A stretch of DNA of 64,000 bases, from assembly GCA_013397075.1 (NCBI GenBank), contig VWZS01004365.1, forward strand, positions 62,001-126,000, read 5' to 3'. The notes under the pieces were generated by a model. The model was not told the DNA's origin. It was given only the letters and a program-made list of their open reading frames with translations, and did not search any database. This DNA is from Rhabdornis inornatus (Eukaryota; Chordata; Aves; Passeriformes; Rhabdornithidae). Positions 13,801-25,000 of the stretch are shown here, piece by piece (within the stretch, counting starts at the first letter, position 1; each line of letters begins with the position of its first letter). The position numbers and the translations under genes are program-made.

Positions 13801-15092
13801 TGGTTTGCAGAAATAATGTCAATAATCTGCATTCATCCCTTCCTCTACAGCCTTTTGAGCTGTCAGTTCTTTCCTCAACCTCATTAGTCTCCCTGCTTTT
13901 CTTCCTTCTCTACCATCATCTCACTTTCTGGTCTCAAAGTACTACTCCTGATAGTTGGTGAGTATATGATGCTTAAAGTACATAGGTTTGGTGTGACTTG
14001 GACAGCCAGTGTATTTGTCTGTGAACTTGTGCCATGGCCAGAAGCAGCTTTCCTGAGCTCAAGAGGGTTTTTTACTTAGGTGGAAGAGCTTTGGAGCATT
14101 GCATCTACAGATAGATATGTACCAGATGCAAGGCACTTGCACCACATTTTATGGCAGTAACATAGGGCCAGCTGGGCCCTCAAAAGCTTTCTTCAGTCTG
14201 TGAGGAAAAAAATGAAAGAGGTAACGGTACTAAGAAGTTAGTAATAACTTCAGGTGTTAGTAATACTTCTACCTAGATACTTAATTTAAAATACATGTTC
14301 GAACAAATTCTGCACTTCAGTTTGAAAAACAAATTCAGTCACTACTATCACTCCAGAAGCCAGCCAAGGTTGGAATGCATTGCTGGAGGTGCCGTCTAAG
14401 CAGGAATACAGGCTCTCTGCCTCAAGGAGCTTATACAGTCATGACAGACCGCTGGTAAAACCAAGGCAGGGAACTGAATCACAGAGAAAACACTGTTTCC
14501 TTTTCTGTCTCTTTAGAAATAAAGCAGCTAATCTTTGCTGATCTGACTACCGAGGAAAAGTCGGCGATCGGTGTTCCGGCAGTGAGGAATGCTAGAGGAG
14601 AGATGTGCGGAGCTGTGGGCAGAGCCCCGGCACCGACGGACACAGCACTCGCTTACCAGATGTGGAGGCAGCTGAGCGTCGCGAAGACGATCCCCACAAC
14701 CAGGGCCAGCGGTATGGCGAGGACCAGAGTCAGGACCTTGTAGATCACGTACTTGCTGAGCTCAAACAGAGCGTGGCTGCAGATCCAGACCCTGTCGAAG
14801 GAGTGGGTGAGCTCGGGCTCCGCGATCACATCCTCGAACCCCAGCTGGAACAAGAGCAGGCTGTACCGTCACGGGGAGCTGGGGAGCGGGGAGCCCGCCG
14901 GGGACCCCCCTCGCCGAGCGCCCGAGCCCCGGCCCGCCCGCCCCCGGCCCAGCCTGGCCCGGCCCGCACCTGCAGGTGGGAGTTCAGCCCGTGGGGGTCG
15001 CGGTCCAGCTCGTCCTCCGCGCNTTGGCAGCTGCCCGGGGGGCGCTCAGCCCTCCCGGGCTCTGCCCCGGCCGCGCCCGGTTCCCCGTTCAT
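7711..15092 (-). CDS. CAV2: Caveolin-2, three-exon coding span
   Basis: The coding sequence joins the complements of 14970-15092, 14657-14844 and 7711-7861, 462 nt in all, giving about 153 residues against 162 in human CAV2. Caveolin-2 is an integral protein of caveolae. It forms hetero-oligomers with caveolin-1 and inserts a hairpin into the cytoplasmic leaflet of the membrane. Visible in this model are the caveolin signature FEDVIAEP (residues 44-51), the scaffolding segment after it (about 55-74), a hydrophobic hairpin (about 76-104) with a central proline (86), and a C-terminal stretch with cysteines at 100, 113 and 142; cysteines in this part of caveolins are often palmitoylated. The intron phases (0 after exon 1, 2 after exon 2) are consistent across the joins. 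The CAV2-specific segment DRDPHGLNSHLQ just before the signature separates it from CAV1 and CAV3. The first 40 residues are unlike mammalian CAV2, so the start is the weakest part. By known synteny CAV1 should follow off the left edge. Confidence 0.93.
7862..14656 (-). other. CAV2: CAV2 intron 2
   Basis: A 6795-nt intron between CAV2 exons 3 and 2 with canonical GT (minus strand, 14656) and AG (7863-7862) ends. It contains no recognisable transposon. It holds a T tract at 9811-9825, a long T/C tract ending in CAG at 12680-12706 that resembles a plus-strand splice acceptor, and a perfect CRE palindrome at 13577-13584. Open frames within it are short and unrecognised. Confidence 0.8.
13577..13584. 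promoter_or_regulatory. Perfect CRE palindrome in CAV2 intron 2
   Basis: TGACGTCA is the full palindromic cAMP-response element bound by CREB/ATF factors. It lies about 1.1 kb inside the gene from the exon 2 donor, preceded by GGCG. CpG-containing sites of this kind are depleted in AT-rich intronic DNA, so its retention may mean function, but an 8-bp match can occur by chance. Confidence 0.35.
14657..14844 (-). CDS. CAV2: CAV2 exon 2, signature motif and membrane hairpin
   Basis: This 188-nt exon runs from LGFEDVIAEP to CLHIW; the final tryptophan codon is split, with two bases here and one in exon 3. The acceptor is ttgttccag and the donor is gtaagc, both close to consensus. It holds the caveolin signature, the scaffolding segment (WICSHALFELSKYVIYK) and most of the hydrophobic hairpin. 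The reading is intact, with no stop or frameshift. Only 125 nt separate it from exon 1; a short first intron with both exons inside the CpG island fits the known compact 5' end of vertebrate CAV2. Confidence 0.96.
14970..15092 (-). CDS. CAV2: CAV2 exon 1, N-terminal coding part
   Basis: This block encodes about 41 residues and ends in DRDPHGLNSHLQ, a CAV2 hallmark. A donor follows directly (CTGCAG then gtgcgg) in phase 0. The ATG at 15092 is chosen because it gives a length close to the roughly 50 residues of mammalian exon 1. The same frame stays open up to another ATG at 15332, but that extension does not resemble a caveolin. The other two frames upstream of the unknown base have stops close to this ATG. 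The Kozak context is poor (C at -3, A at +4). Residue 24 is undetermined because base 15023 is N, and the surrounding DNA is extremely GC-rich, so a sequencing error or hidden indel could have changed the true N-terminus. As read, the exon contains no tyrosine, whereas mammalian CAV2 has phosphorylated tyrosines here. Confidence 0.7.
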
Positions 15093-15336
15093 CTGCGGGG
15101 CCCGGCTGTCACCGCGGCCCCCGACCCACCGGCCTCTGTCAGCGTTTGTGGCATCGCAACAGCACGCAGCAGAAACAAAAAGCGGAGGGACTGTGCTCTG
15201 GGCAATGTTGGGCCCTGTGTGTGGCCCGTTCGCAGCTGTAGGGGAAACAGGGAAAGAAGAGGGGAGGACAGATGAGTCGCCACTGCCCACCGAGGTTCCC
15301 GTGTCCGGACCCACTGGCCCGTCACACTCCACCGGG

Positions 15337-18300
15337 ATTTACTTGACTCGTGCTGCTTAAACTGCCTAATTTTTGCTGCAATAAAGTACTGCATCTGCCA
15401 TTACAAATATTTTCATGCCTTCTTTATGTTTTAGTTTCAGTCCATACTTACTATTTCCTCTGTTTTATTTGACAACGTTTTAAACCTAGAGTGATCTGTA
15501 TAAAGTCACTAAATTATTATAATGACTGCTAAAAGTACCTGATAACATTAATATGCAGAGTGATCTCATGAGCTGCCAGAAGTTCATTCTTGCTGGATTC
15601 AATAACCACAGTCACCCATAAGTCTCAGAGAGGTGATATTACTAATCGATCATTCAGGCCTGTTAAATGAAAGAGGAAGTTGCTAATTTTAACTTCCTTT
15701 AATTTTCACTGCTACATTAAGGTAAGGAGAGCTTTAGGCTTTAAAAAGCTCACAAGAAACTGATATAATCACTTATATCACCTTAAGATATAAATACGAC
15801 TATGCAAAATTTGGGTAGGAAATCACCTGTTACAATGTTCTGGTTCATACTGCCTTGTTCTTGTCGGAAACTTCTGCAGAAAAGCTTTGCATCTATGTGC
15901 AACTCGTATTGATGGGGTTTTTTTCTCCCATACTGGTGAGCTTAGTGATACTGATCTCATGTAAATGTTTTGGACTAGGTCTAAAAAGCCTGCAAATACG
16001 AGTTGACAATAGGTTCAAAGGCAAGCAAAGAAAGAGCGTGATGACTCAAGACATGCATAGGAGCTACATTTCTACCCTGCTTCCTCTCACCCCTGCTGCC
16101 TCCCTCCATTACTCTGCTCCATGAGTGAGAAGAACAAAAAAATAATTGGAGTTGAGGTTCAGCCCTACCCTTCAGGGTGTTTCTGTCCAGCAACTGTTAT
16201 TTTTTTGACCTATTGATACAGGGACATGAGTGCAGCCCAAAGGTATTAATCAGGTTTCTGTTAGCTGCTTGGGTTAGCCAGAGAAATTTGGATTTGGTGC
16301 TGCTGAAAAGTAAGGTAGGAGCCACCAACACAGGCTCCCAAATAGCCCCTCAGTTACAGAAGTCAGACCATACTGGTTTGTACCAACTACTTCCTACTCC
16401 TCCCCTCATCAGAGGCATGCATCAGGTGCACATGCACAACCTGGGACCTGCTTTTGTACAGCTCTGCCTATTTCCCAACCACTCCTGCTGCATCTCACTC
16501 AGCCCAACCAGCTGGAGCAGCGAGCCTGTAGCTTTATTGCTCAGTTCCAGCTTTGCTAAAAGCTAGGGAGTGGTTCTTCTTGAGAGATCTCCCAAATCAC
16601 AGTCTGCCACTGGAGGTGGCTTGTAGTATCAGCCCTGTTTATAAAAAACAAATGGCACTTTCTTGTTCATGTCCATATGCTTTTTGAAATCTGTTATTGT
16701 ATTAATTGATAAACATTGAGAAAGCACCATGGAAAAACCAAGAGTTTACCTTTGTAATCTCTGAGGATTTGAAATAAACTGGTGATGCAATTGCTCCATA
16801 TTCTATCCAATTCTATCATATGACATGAAATGCATATGTATGTGTGTGCTTCCACACTTTGGCCCAGGGGTAGTTCTTCCTGTACTAAACTTCTTCTTGA
16901 AGGTAACATCGGATGTTGAAGAAATACATCTCAATTTTCTAATCATTAGACCTTTTGCTTCCGTGTTTTCAGGAAGTGAAAGGGTGAAATTGTTCACTAT
17001 TATGAATTCTTTGTATTAGAAGAGTCTCTCAGAATGTATTGTGGTACAGAGTACACAGCTATTGAACAGATAGTCTCCCAAAAAGCTTGTAATCAAAAGT
17101 ACAGGCCCAGGGATGAACAATGGATGCAGACATATAGATAGGGCATCCAAAAAAGCAAGGCAGGCTGTGGTAGGCCAGTAGTTTTATTACTGTTTTCATA
17201 TACATTATTGGAAAAAAACTTTTAGGAACAAGTTTGGAGAAGTTTGCATGTTCACTGCAATTTCTCCAAGGTGTGAAGTGCAGCATGAGGGGAAACATCT
17301 CAGTTCACAAACAGATTTTTGGAGGGCAAAGATCATGGCAAAAAAGTGTTCATATCTGTCCTTGGAAAAAAAAATGTTAACTTCTGACCCTAACTAATGT
17401 GTAATTTTATTGAAAAATGTGGTGTCCATTTAATTCTGTATTTGTTTATAAGGATGTTTGTGTTTAAGCTTTAGATATTACTTTGATTACTTTGATTATT
17501 GTAGTATTTTATATACAGATACAACTGTCTTTCTTGACCAGGGCAGGCATATCAGTTATGTATCTTTTGGCAAAAGCTTTCACAATTTAACTTAGCATTT
17601 GAGAAAGTGCCTCTGTCTTTGCAACAAGACCACAGACAATGGCCAGTTGGGCCTCCTCCATTCTATTTTGCTTGTCAGGATGAGTTCAGTTCTCAGGGTA
17701 TCCTTTTCCTGTTTTCTTTCTTTTCCCTTTAAAAAAATATTGGTAGTGTAATCTAAAAGTACCATATAATGATTATAATACAAATAACACTTCACATTTT
17801 CGAAGAGATAAATGACAAGGAATCCTATTAATTTCTCTTGTAATTTTATTGGGATTTTAGCAGATGTGTACTTCAAATATATTATTTTCTTTTCAAGTTC
17901 AGTATTGAAAATCTTAATGATTTCAGAGGAGCTGTGCAAAGAATATTTTATTTAACCCTCATATTTATATGATATACCTGGGGAAATCTTGTTACTACCA
18001 TTTCACAGATAGATGGTATACTGGAATATAAAAGGTCAGATGGATTCTCAGTATTTGTTTCCATTAGAAGTGAGGTGTAAAAACAGTGGCTGCAGCTGTC
18101 CCCTGGCCGTGCAGTATGGGTGGAAGGGAGAGGCAGCTGCACAGCTGAGATTTCAAGAAGTGAACCAGGCAGTGCTAGTGGACAAATTGCAACTTCTTTT
18201 CCCAATTTTCCTTCTGATAAATTTATGCCTGGTTATAAATCCATTTGAAGGAAGCAGTTGTAGAGATCTGAAGACATTTGTGTAGCATTCAGGGATATGT

Positions 18301-19481
18301 GAGATGTGTTAAATGAAACCAACCCTGAAGGGCCTTGCAGATTAAAGATATTGATTAGAAGCTACATTTTGTTATTTACACAGTGGGCAGTTTAAATATT
18401 CAGATTTGACACACAGAGAGGTTTAAATTGCAAATGCTAACACATTGCCTTGATATAGCCATGTCTCTATAAGCTTTAAAAAAAACCCAGTAAATTGCAT
18501 GTTTGAAGAGTTTACATAGGAAAACCTGATGGAAGACTTTCGGAAAAAGTGTGTACATCATATGTATTCTACTTTGTCATCACTGAAGCAGTGACCTTTG
18601 ACTTGTTCCATTAAAAAGGATAATGTGATCTTGTCTCTGTGTATGGAAACTCCTGTGCTCCATTGCTTTTCTTGTCATTTTTTGTCCTGCGGAGTGTAAA
18701 ATTCACTGTTTTCAGTGGCCAATCAATGCAAATAAATGTAAGCTATGGCTAAACATTTATATTTAATTTGCTGAATTATATTAATTGCTGGTAAATTTTG
18801 CCAAATGCTTCTATGAAGATTGTTTTTGTATGTGTTGAGGTGAAAGCTGCTTTGAGAGTCAGAACAGAGGTGACATGATAAATATGTTCAGGCCAAAAAC
18901 TGGTTGTGAAAATTATTTTAGGACTTTCTGGATCTCTTTTAGCCAAGCTAAGTTAGTGGTAATAGAGATGTTTATAGTAGCTTTCCGCATAGCCTCTGAT
19001 TTCTAATATGAGAAAGGATGAAAGCAAGTACTCCCATGAGGTCTCCTGAGTTGCTGTTTTGATGACTTAATACTGCTCAAATAGTGTCTGCTGAGAGATG
19101 AGAATTTGCTGTTTAATACCAACAGTGGGAATATGGTTCCTCGTGAGCAGATAGAGAGCATGAGGAAGAGCAAAGGGGCTGGGCTCAGACATTTTTAGAT
19201 ACTTCTTTTTTCTTTTCTCCCATCAACAGAAGTTTGGAAATGTTTTTAGAGCATTTTCATAATTCATTCTTGTGAGCATTCCATTTTTTTAAATTTTTGC
19301 TTCTACTAGGAGTTTATAGGATGTATCACCAGAGCGGTTATTAATATGTCAATATATGTTACATGGTAAAACTTGCAGTGATTCACTGAGACTCAGATTT
19401 GAATGCTGAAATAAGTAGTGATCTAGTGAAAAGTTCCCTGGTTGGGATTCTGAGGCTGTCTGTATGTATGATATATATTAA
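15337..19481. other. Intergenic, upstream of CAV2, no gene seen
   Basis: No exon, RNA gene or clear repeat is visible. Around 18712-18830 the sequence becomes very AT-rich, with an octamer-like ATGCAAAT-related core and several ATTA/TAAT homeobox-type cores, which resembles a developmental enhancer. Open frames such as 16177-16566 (+) contain no known domain. Confidence 0.5.
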
Positions 19482-20045
19482 ATCATAGAATCATTAAGAT
19501 TGGAAAAGACCTCCAAGATCGAGTCCAGCCTGTGACCAAATACCACCACGTTAACTGCACTACGGCACTTAGTGCCACATCCAGTCATTTATTGAACACT
19601 CCCAGGGATGGTAATTCCACCACCTCCTGGGTAGCCTGTTCCAATGCTGAACCACATTTTCAGGGAGGAAATTCTTCCTGATGTCTGATGTGAACCTCCC
19701 TTGTTGCAGCTTGAGGCCATTTCCTCGTGTTCTGTCTCTGGCTGCGTGGGAGAAGAGGCTGACTCCACCTGGCCACAGCCTCCTTTCTGATGGTTGCAGT
19801 GAGTGGTAAGGTTAAACTGCCCAAATCCCTCAGCTGCCTCTCATATGACTTACTCTCGAGACCTCTCATCAGCTTTGTTTTCCTTCTCTGGACACCTTCC
19901 AGCACCTCAATGTCCTTCTTGTAATGAGGGGCCCAGAACTGGACACAGAACTGGAGGTGTGGCCTCACCAGTGCCGAGTACAGGACAATCATTTCCCCAG
20001 TCCTGCTGGCCACTTCAATGTTTACAGCAGTACAGGGGCTGATAA
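19482..20045 (-). mobile_element. CR1 LINE fragment, 5' truncated
   Basis: The 3' end is the CR1 tail (AATCATAGAATCATTAAG read on the plus strand, then GGAAAAGACCTCCAAGAT). Upstream on the minus strand lies the C-terminal part of the CR1 ORF2 reverse transcriptase. Readable motifs include YSALVRPHLQFCVQFWAP, followed by the VLEGVQRRKTKLMRGLE block. A frame change after the RDLG motif and the missing 5' part show it is dead. About 560 nt remain of a roughly 4.5-kb element. The 5' boundary near 20020-20045 is approximate. Confidence 0.93.
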
Positions 20046-22023
20046 AATTAATGCTTCCTGTGTGTTTAAGCATGTTAAAGGTTATAAGACACCCTAATGG
20101 GGTTCCTGCTCAGTGGGCCAGCTGCACATTACAAAAGGTTGAGGAAGGGATGTAGGGTATGGAAAGCTACTCCACACTGAATGGCAACTCCTGAGCCTGT
20201 TCATGTGCCAGCCCTGCCAGAGCTGGCGAGCAGAACTATCTGCTTTAGCCTTGCAGCATGGTGGTCCAACAGCTGCTACTGTTCAGCTGGCTGGTGGTAG
20301 CTTGTTAAAATGTGTAACCCCAGTGTTTATGGCTATTTATTTATGTAAGCAGAGGAAAGAAAGGCATTAAACCAGCATAGCATGAAACCAGAACCTGAAA
20401 GTTCATCAGAGCTTGGTCTCTTTGCCCACTGAAATGAAAAAGGAGTACGGATATTGTGGAGGAAATATGGAACCAGTTTGGTTGCTCATGGGATTGGTGG
20501 TAAGGACCAGGTGATTTCTGTATGAGTGTCCAAGTTAAATCAGATTCTGATGAAAAATCATTATAAAAGCAGTAACTTCTCTTGGATGGTTTTTGTTGCA
20601 AACATTCTGTCATTAGTTGTCAGTGATGGAGAATCTTTTACCTTGGACCACACCATATTTTTTGGAGATTGCTGAATGTTCCGTTTTAATTAGGACTCTG
20701 CTAATGGTTGTTTTATTCTTTCTTCCACTGATGAATTGTTGCTTTGCAGGAAGCTGTGTCTGGTGGGAAGCAGGTGGTGACTGGGGGTGTGAAGCAGTGT
20801 GCTGTCATTGATAGATGGTTTTTATAAAGATAAAAGTCAAACTCTTGAACTCTTCAATAGTTACCCCAAGCTTAGGTGCTTTGGATATTAAAAAAAACCC
20901 CAAACCTGGTAACATTTTTTTCTTTTTTTTTTTTTTTCCTGAAGATGCAGATTTCTATCCATTCAGCAGCTGGATCAAATACTTCTCAGGTCAGTTTTTA
21001 AAAGCCATCCATCTGGAGAAATGTGACAGTCACTGGATTGAGACTAGAATTGTTTAGTTTGCATTTCTGAACTACACTTCAGGGTTTTGCTGCCACTTAA
21101 GTTTTCCAGATGTTTTCTGCAACTTGCTATTTAACAACTATGTGAAAATCTATGATCTTTTCACCCATTTCTGCCCTTTTCATGCTTTGTGTACGGAAGA
21201 GGAATACTGAACATGTCATGCTTGAATTATGTCATTCTTTTCTGTAGCTCCTTTACAAAAACATTTAGGGTCGGATAAACTACTTTGCTAAGAATGCATT
21301 TTTCGTCTGTTTGCAGTATGTTAATGACCCAGAAAATCCTGAGGTGTTTAGTACATTCTCATCCATAAAGTAATTCCACCTTAAACAACAGAACTTTTTA
21401 TTTCTTATTCCTAAAATATAGAAAAAATATTTTCCATTCTTATTCATCATATAGTTTCCAAATGACTTATTGGAAAGCCAGAAATATGTATAAGTCAGCT
21501 GAACACAGAATGATGAGTTTTTCTTTTTCAAGACTTTGGCCATTCCTACACCTGGGGCCTGTAAGTGTCTGACTTTTACTTGCCCGAGAAGTGCTTCACA
21601 TATGCTATTCTTTGGACTTTTTTTCTCTTAAACTCAAATTTATTATCTTTTTATAGTCTGATAGCTTGGTTAAATCTTGACTTCTTTAGGTAAGTAAAGT
21701 AATTTCTGAGGTTAAACCCTTCCTTCATGGAAAAGGATGCTCCTTTGAGAAAAGTAAAATTTGCAGAATACTTTTTCAAAGGGAATACAATTTTAAAAAT
21801 TCCTACTTTGAAAACTCCACTTAGAAGAGATGACAACAGAACACAAATGCCCTTGTGAGCAACTGATACTTTTTCTAATTATTTTGAGTCAAAGAAGTGT
21901 AGTTGAAGAATGTACCATTCTTGGAGGCGCACTTGGATTCCTTTCCTTCTCTCTCTGACACTTCTCTAGTATGACCTGGCCTGCCCCTCTGGTGTCAGTG
22001 CAACTGGTCCATGTATTACAACA

Positions 22024-22048
22024 TGCATATATATATAATATATATGCA
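22024..22048. repeat. TA-rich perfect palindrome
   Basis: Two 11-nt arms (TGCATATATAT and its complement) flank a 3-nt centre. It is probably a small TA microsatellite bounded by TGCA ends and could extrude as a cruciform. Confidence 0.7.
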
Positions 22049-25000
22049 CATTAAGTGTATGAATGTGCGTCTATTACAATGTTTGTTCTGTCCAGGTAAT
22101 CCAAAGAAAGGAGATTGGAGCAGATAGAATGCAAAGTTACTTTCTAGAGAGGAGATACATTATCAATAGTCAAAGTCTAGCAAATTCTGATTAACCTTCA
22201 GTTGGCTGCTTCTGGGGTTTTTCTCTCCAGGCCACTCCCTCCCAAGGCTATGTGCTCTTCCTCTTTCTGTCTGTCTTTTTATTAAATCCAGGGGGAATAG
22301 GGAAACTCGTGTCTAAAGGGTTAGCAACAGCCAGTGAGTTTGACATATGCTGAAAGCAAGTATATGTACACTATGCTTGCGTCTTAAAATTTCCTTCAGT
22401 GTTTGTGCTTGTGGTACCAGTGGTAGGAGACATAGCAGAGAACAGGGACTAGGTTAAGGATTGGTTTGTTCTCAAAAACTTTTGACCAGGGCTAGATGAT
22501 CCTTGAATAAAACGCCAGCTACTACTCTGTTTTAGTAGTAAAGAACACTGAGCTATGCAGATGAATTACTAAGAACGGGAATAAGAAATATTTAAGAGGC
22601 CTACTGTAGACAGGTCTGGGAGAAGAGAACATTGTTAGTCCTAGACTAGCAGATCTTTTACGCATTCCATGCTTGGAAGACTAGTTCAGTCTACTTTGGA
22701 AATCCAGAATGTATTTTTTTTCCTTATTCAGTTTCACTTTCTATTTTCCCATAAAATTCCCTCTCTTCATGCTTTTCAGACCGTAGATTGCTGTATCTCT
22801 TTAATTGTCATACTGCCAATGTCTTAAAAATGCTGTTCTATTTTGGTCACTCACTACGTATCAGTCTCTCCAGCTCTCTGATAATTTTTGCTGTTTTCTG
22901 GAGCCCTTGCATTTTTTCACTGGGTCTCTTTGATAGCTAGGCAACTATAACTGCATGTAGAATTCCTGTCAGGCACAGAGGGAATAAAATAATCTACAGA
23001 GACATTTTAGCCTTCCTTTTTTTGTCTTGTTGTGTTTGTGAAAACAGCTCAAAACTGTTTTATTTGTACTGCAAGCAACACATTTATTTTATTAGCTTGT
23101 GCTCTCTCATTCCTTATAGCTTTAAGAATAATCAGTGCTTCTGTTTATATCAGCTGAAGGCTTGCCCCTTTTATTTTCTACAGTCTGCTTCAATTTATAG
23201 ATGTTTTTGTTATTTTGTGTGTGTGCCTGGGTGTTCATGTTCATTCATTGATTCTATTTATAATTTTTCTATGACTCTTTCTATGATTCTCTTCTTTTTG
23301 TCTTTGAGAAAGAATTCCATGTAAAAACCTCTGTCCTTCAGATGGAAACCTGTAGATAATGCAGCTGAAATAAGTCAGAGCTCCACCTTCTCCAACGGAA
23401 CCTTTGGGAATAAGGGCAAAATCAGAGACTTGAATGTCAAAGTATTTAAAGACTGTATCCTGGCTATATATGGTAAAACAACCCAGGCAATACTCTGAAT
23501 TCTGGGCCACTCCTGAGACTTAGCCCACTCCTGCCCTTTGAGGTAGTGTTCCCTCAACATGCACTCTGGTTCCTAGAAAATCCTGCTTATACTGGGCCAA
23601 GAAATGCTCTGAGAATGTTCTTGGGGCCCTTCTAAGGAAGCACGGACAACAAATGTCCAACCAAAGCAAAAGGACAACAAAGGTGCATATATATCTATGC
23701 TTTTTCATGTTGGTAACTGTCTAAAACATATGATGGGCACTGTGAACATTTGAATAGCAGGTTTATTAGATAATATTGGCATATACTAAGAGAATGGCAA
23801 GCCCGAGGCATTTGTTGGGTTGTGACTCATTCTGTTTTCCATTTCAGCAGCTCAGGTTTATTTTGGTGCCTTAACCAAAAGTTTTAGATTTGCTTAACTC
23901 TTTTAGTTATAAGCTTTCTAGTTTACTTCAAATGTTTTAGTAAAAGAGAAGTAAAAGACTAGAGAACACATCTCTTGAGGACCTTCTGACATAAATACTA
24001 AAGTATCACTATGGTTGGCTGAACACTGAGACCTGGCAGACCAATGTTGTTTTTCTCTCTATATAACTTCTGGCAAGACAGCTGAGCTTTTTGTGCTATA
24101 CTGTCTTTATCTGTCTAACTCATTACCATTTTTTTTTGTGTGTGAATAAAATACAGTTTTGTCAAGCTCATGTTTATTAATCCTGTGAAACATATCAGGG
24201 AACTCATTTGCCTTTATAAGTGACCAGTGTACCATTGAAAATCTGGTTTGCATGTGCTGCAAAATATTATATACATCACTTCCAGCTGTATCATGAAAAT
24301 TCAAAACTTTTTGATAGACTCTCCTTTTCTCTCAAATTAATTTTATAGTCCACACTCTGGTGACATTGTATGAGTATCCACATTCTCAGGTACAGTTAAT
24401 TAAATCTTTTTAGCCACTTAGTTTGCTTCACTGGTATACCATTCACTTCTTGAACTGATGTGTAATAAGGAAAAGCACTGTTCAGAATATTTGGTAGGAA
24501 AAGCTATGAGAAGTGTGAAAGCTGTTTTAAATAGACTCTACTTGTTGCACGTAATGAAATGGATGCAACCTGCATTTTCACAGTGAGTTTGAAAATACAG
24601 TACAGACTCAGCTTTGGGATCACCACAAAGTCTCATTAAAAAGCAGTATACCAGGGTGTTTACTGCTTCTTCTCTTGCTCCAGTAGGGATATATTTTGCC
24701 CTCAATTTGGGCAAAGTTGATCAGGTGAATGGTATGGGTAGGGTCCAAAAAATCATCACTCTTTTCCTAGCTCACTGCCTGCCCATCCCATTGATAGGAA
24801 GCAGATGACTGGTTTCAATGCTGAGTTGTTTCCTATGATGATTGTTAATGCTGAAGGGAAAGCTGATGTGTGAAGGGACGTGGAAGAGTCCATCACTACC
24901 CACAATGAGTGCACAGGATAAAGCACAAGCCTGCCGGGAACTGTTACAAGTAGAAATAGCAAGGCAACAGGTAGGGCCAAGAATTCTGCAGGTCGACTGG

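Larger units (their letters stand above)
14561..15336. promoter_or_regulatory. CpG island at the CAV2 5' end
   Basis: CpG dinucleotides and GC content rise sharply against the AT-rich flanks. The island covers CAV2 exons 1 and 2, the short intron between them, and about 240 nt upstream of the predicted start. No TATA box is obvious upstream on the minus strand, which fits a CpG-island promoter. A CCGCCC run near 14938 (GGGCGG on the minus strand) is a possible Sp1-type site inside intron 1. Long open frames on both strands here are a by-product of the base composition. Base 15023 is N. Confidence 0.8.

Noticed and set aside
14605..15360. 251-codon plus-strand and 168-codon minus-strand open frames
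   Set aside because: They lie in the CpG island, where stop codons are rare. The plus-strand frame is antisense to CAV2 exons 1-2, and only the CAV2 part of the minus-strand frame has family similarity.
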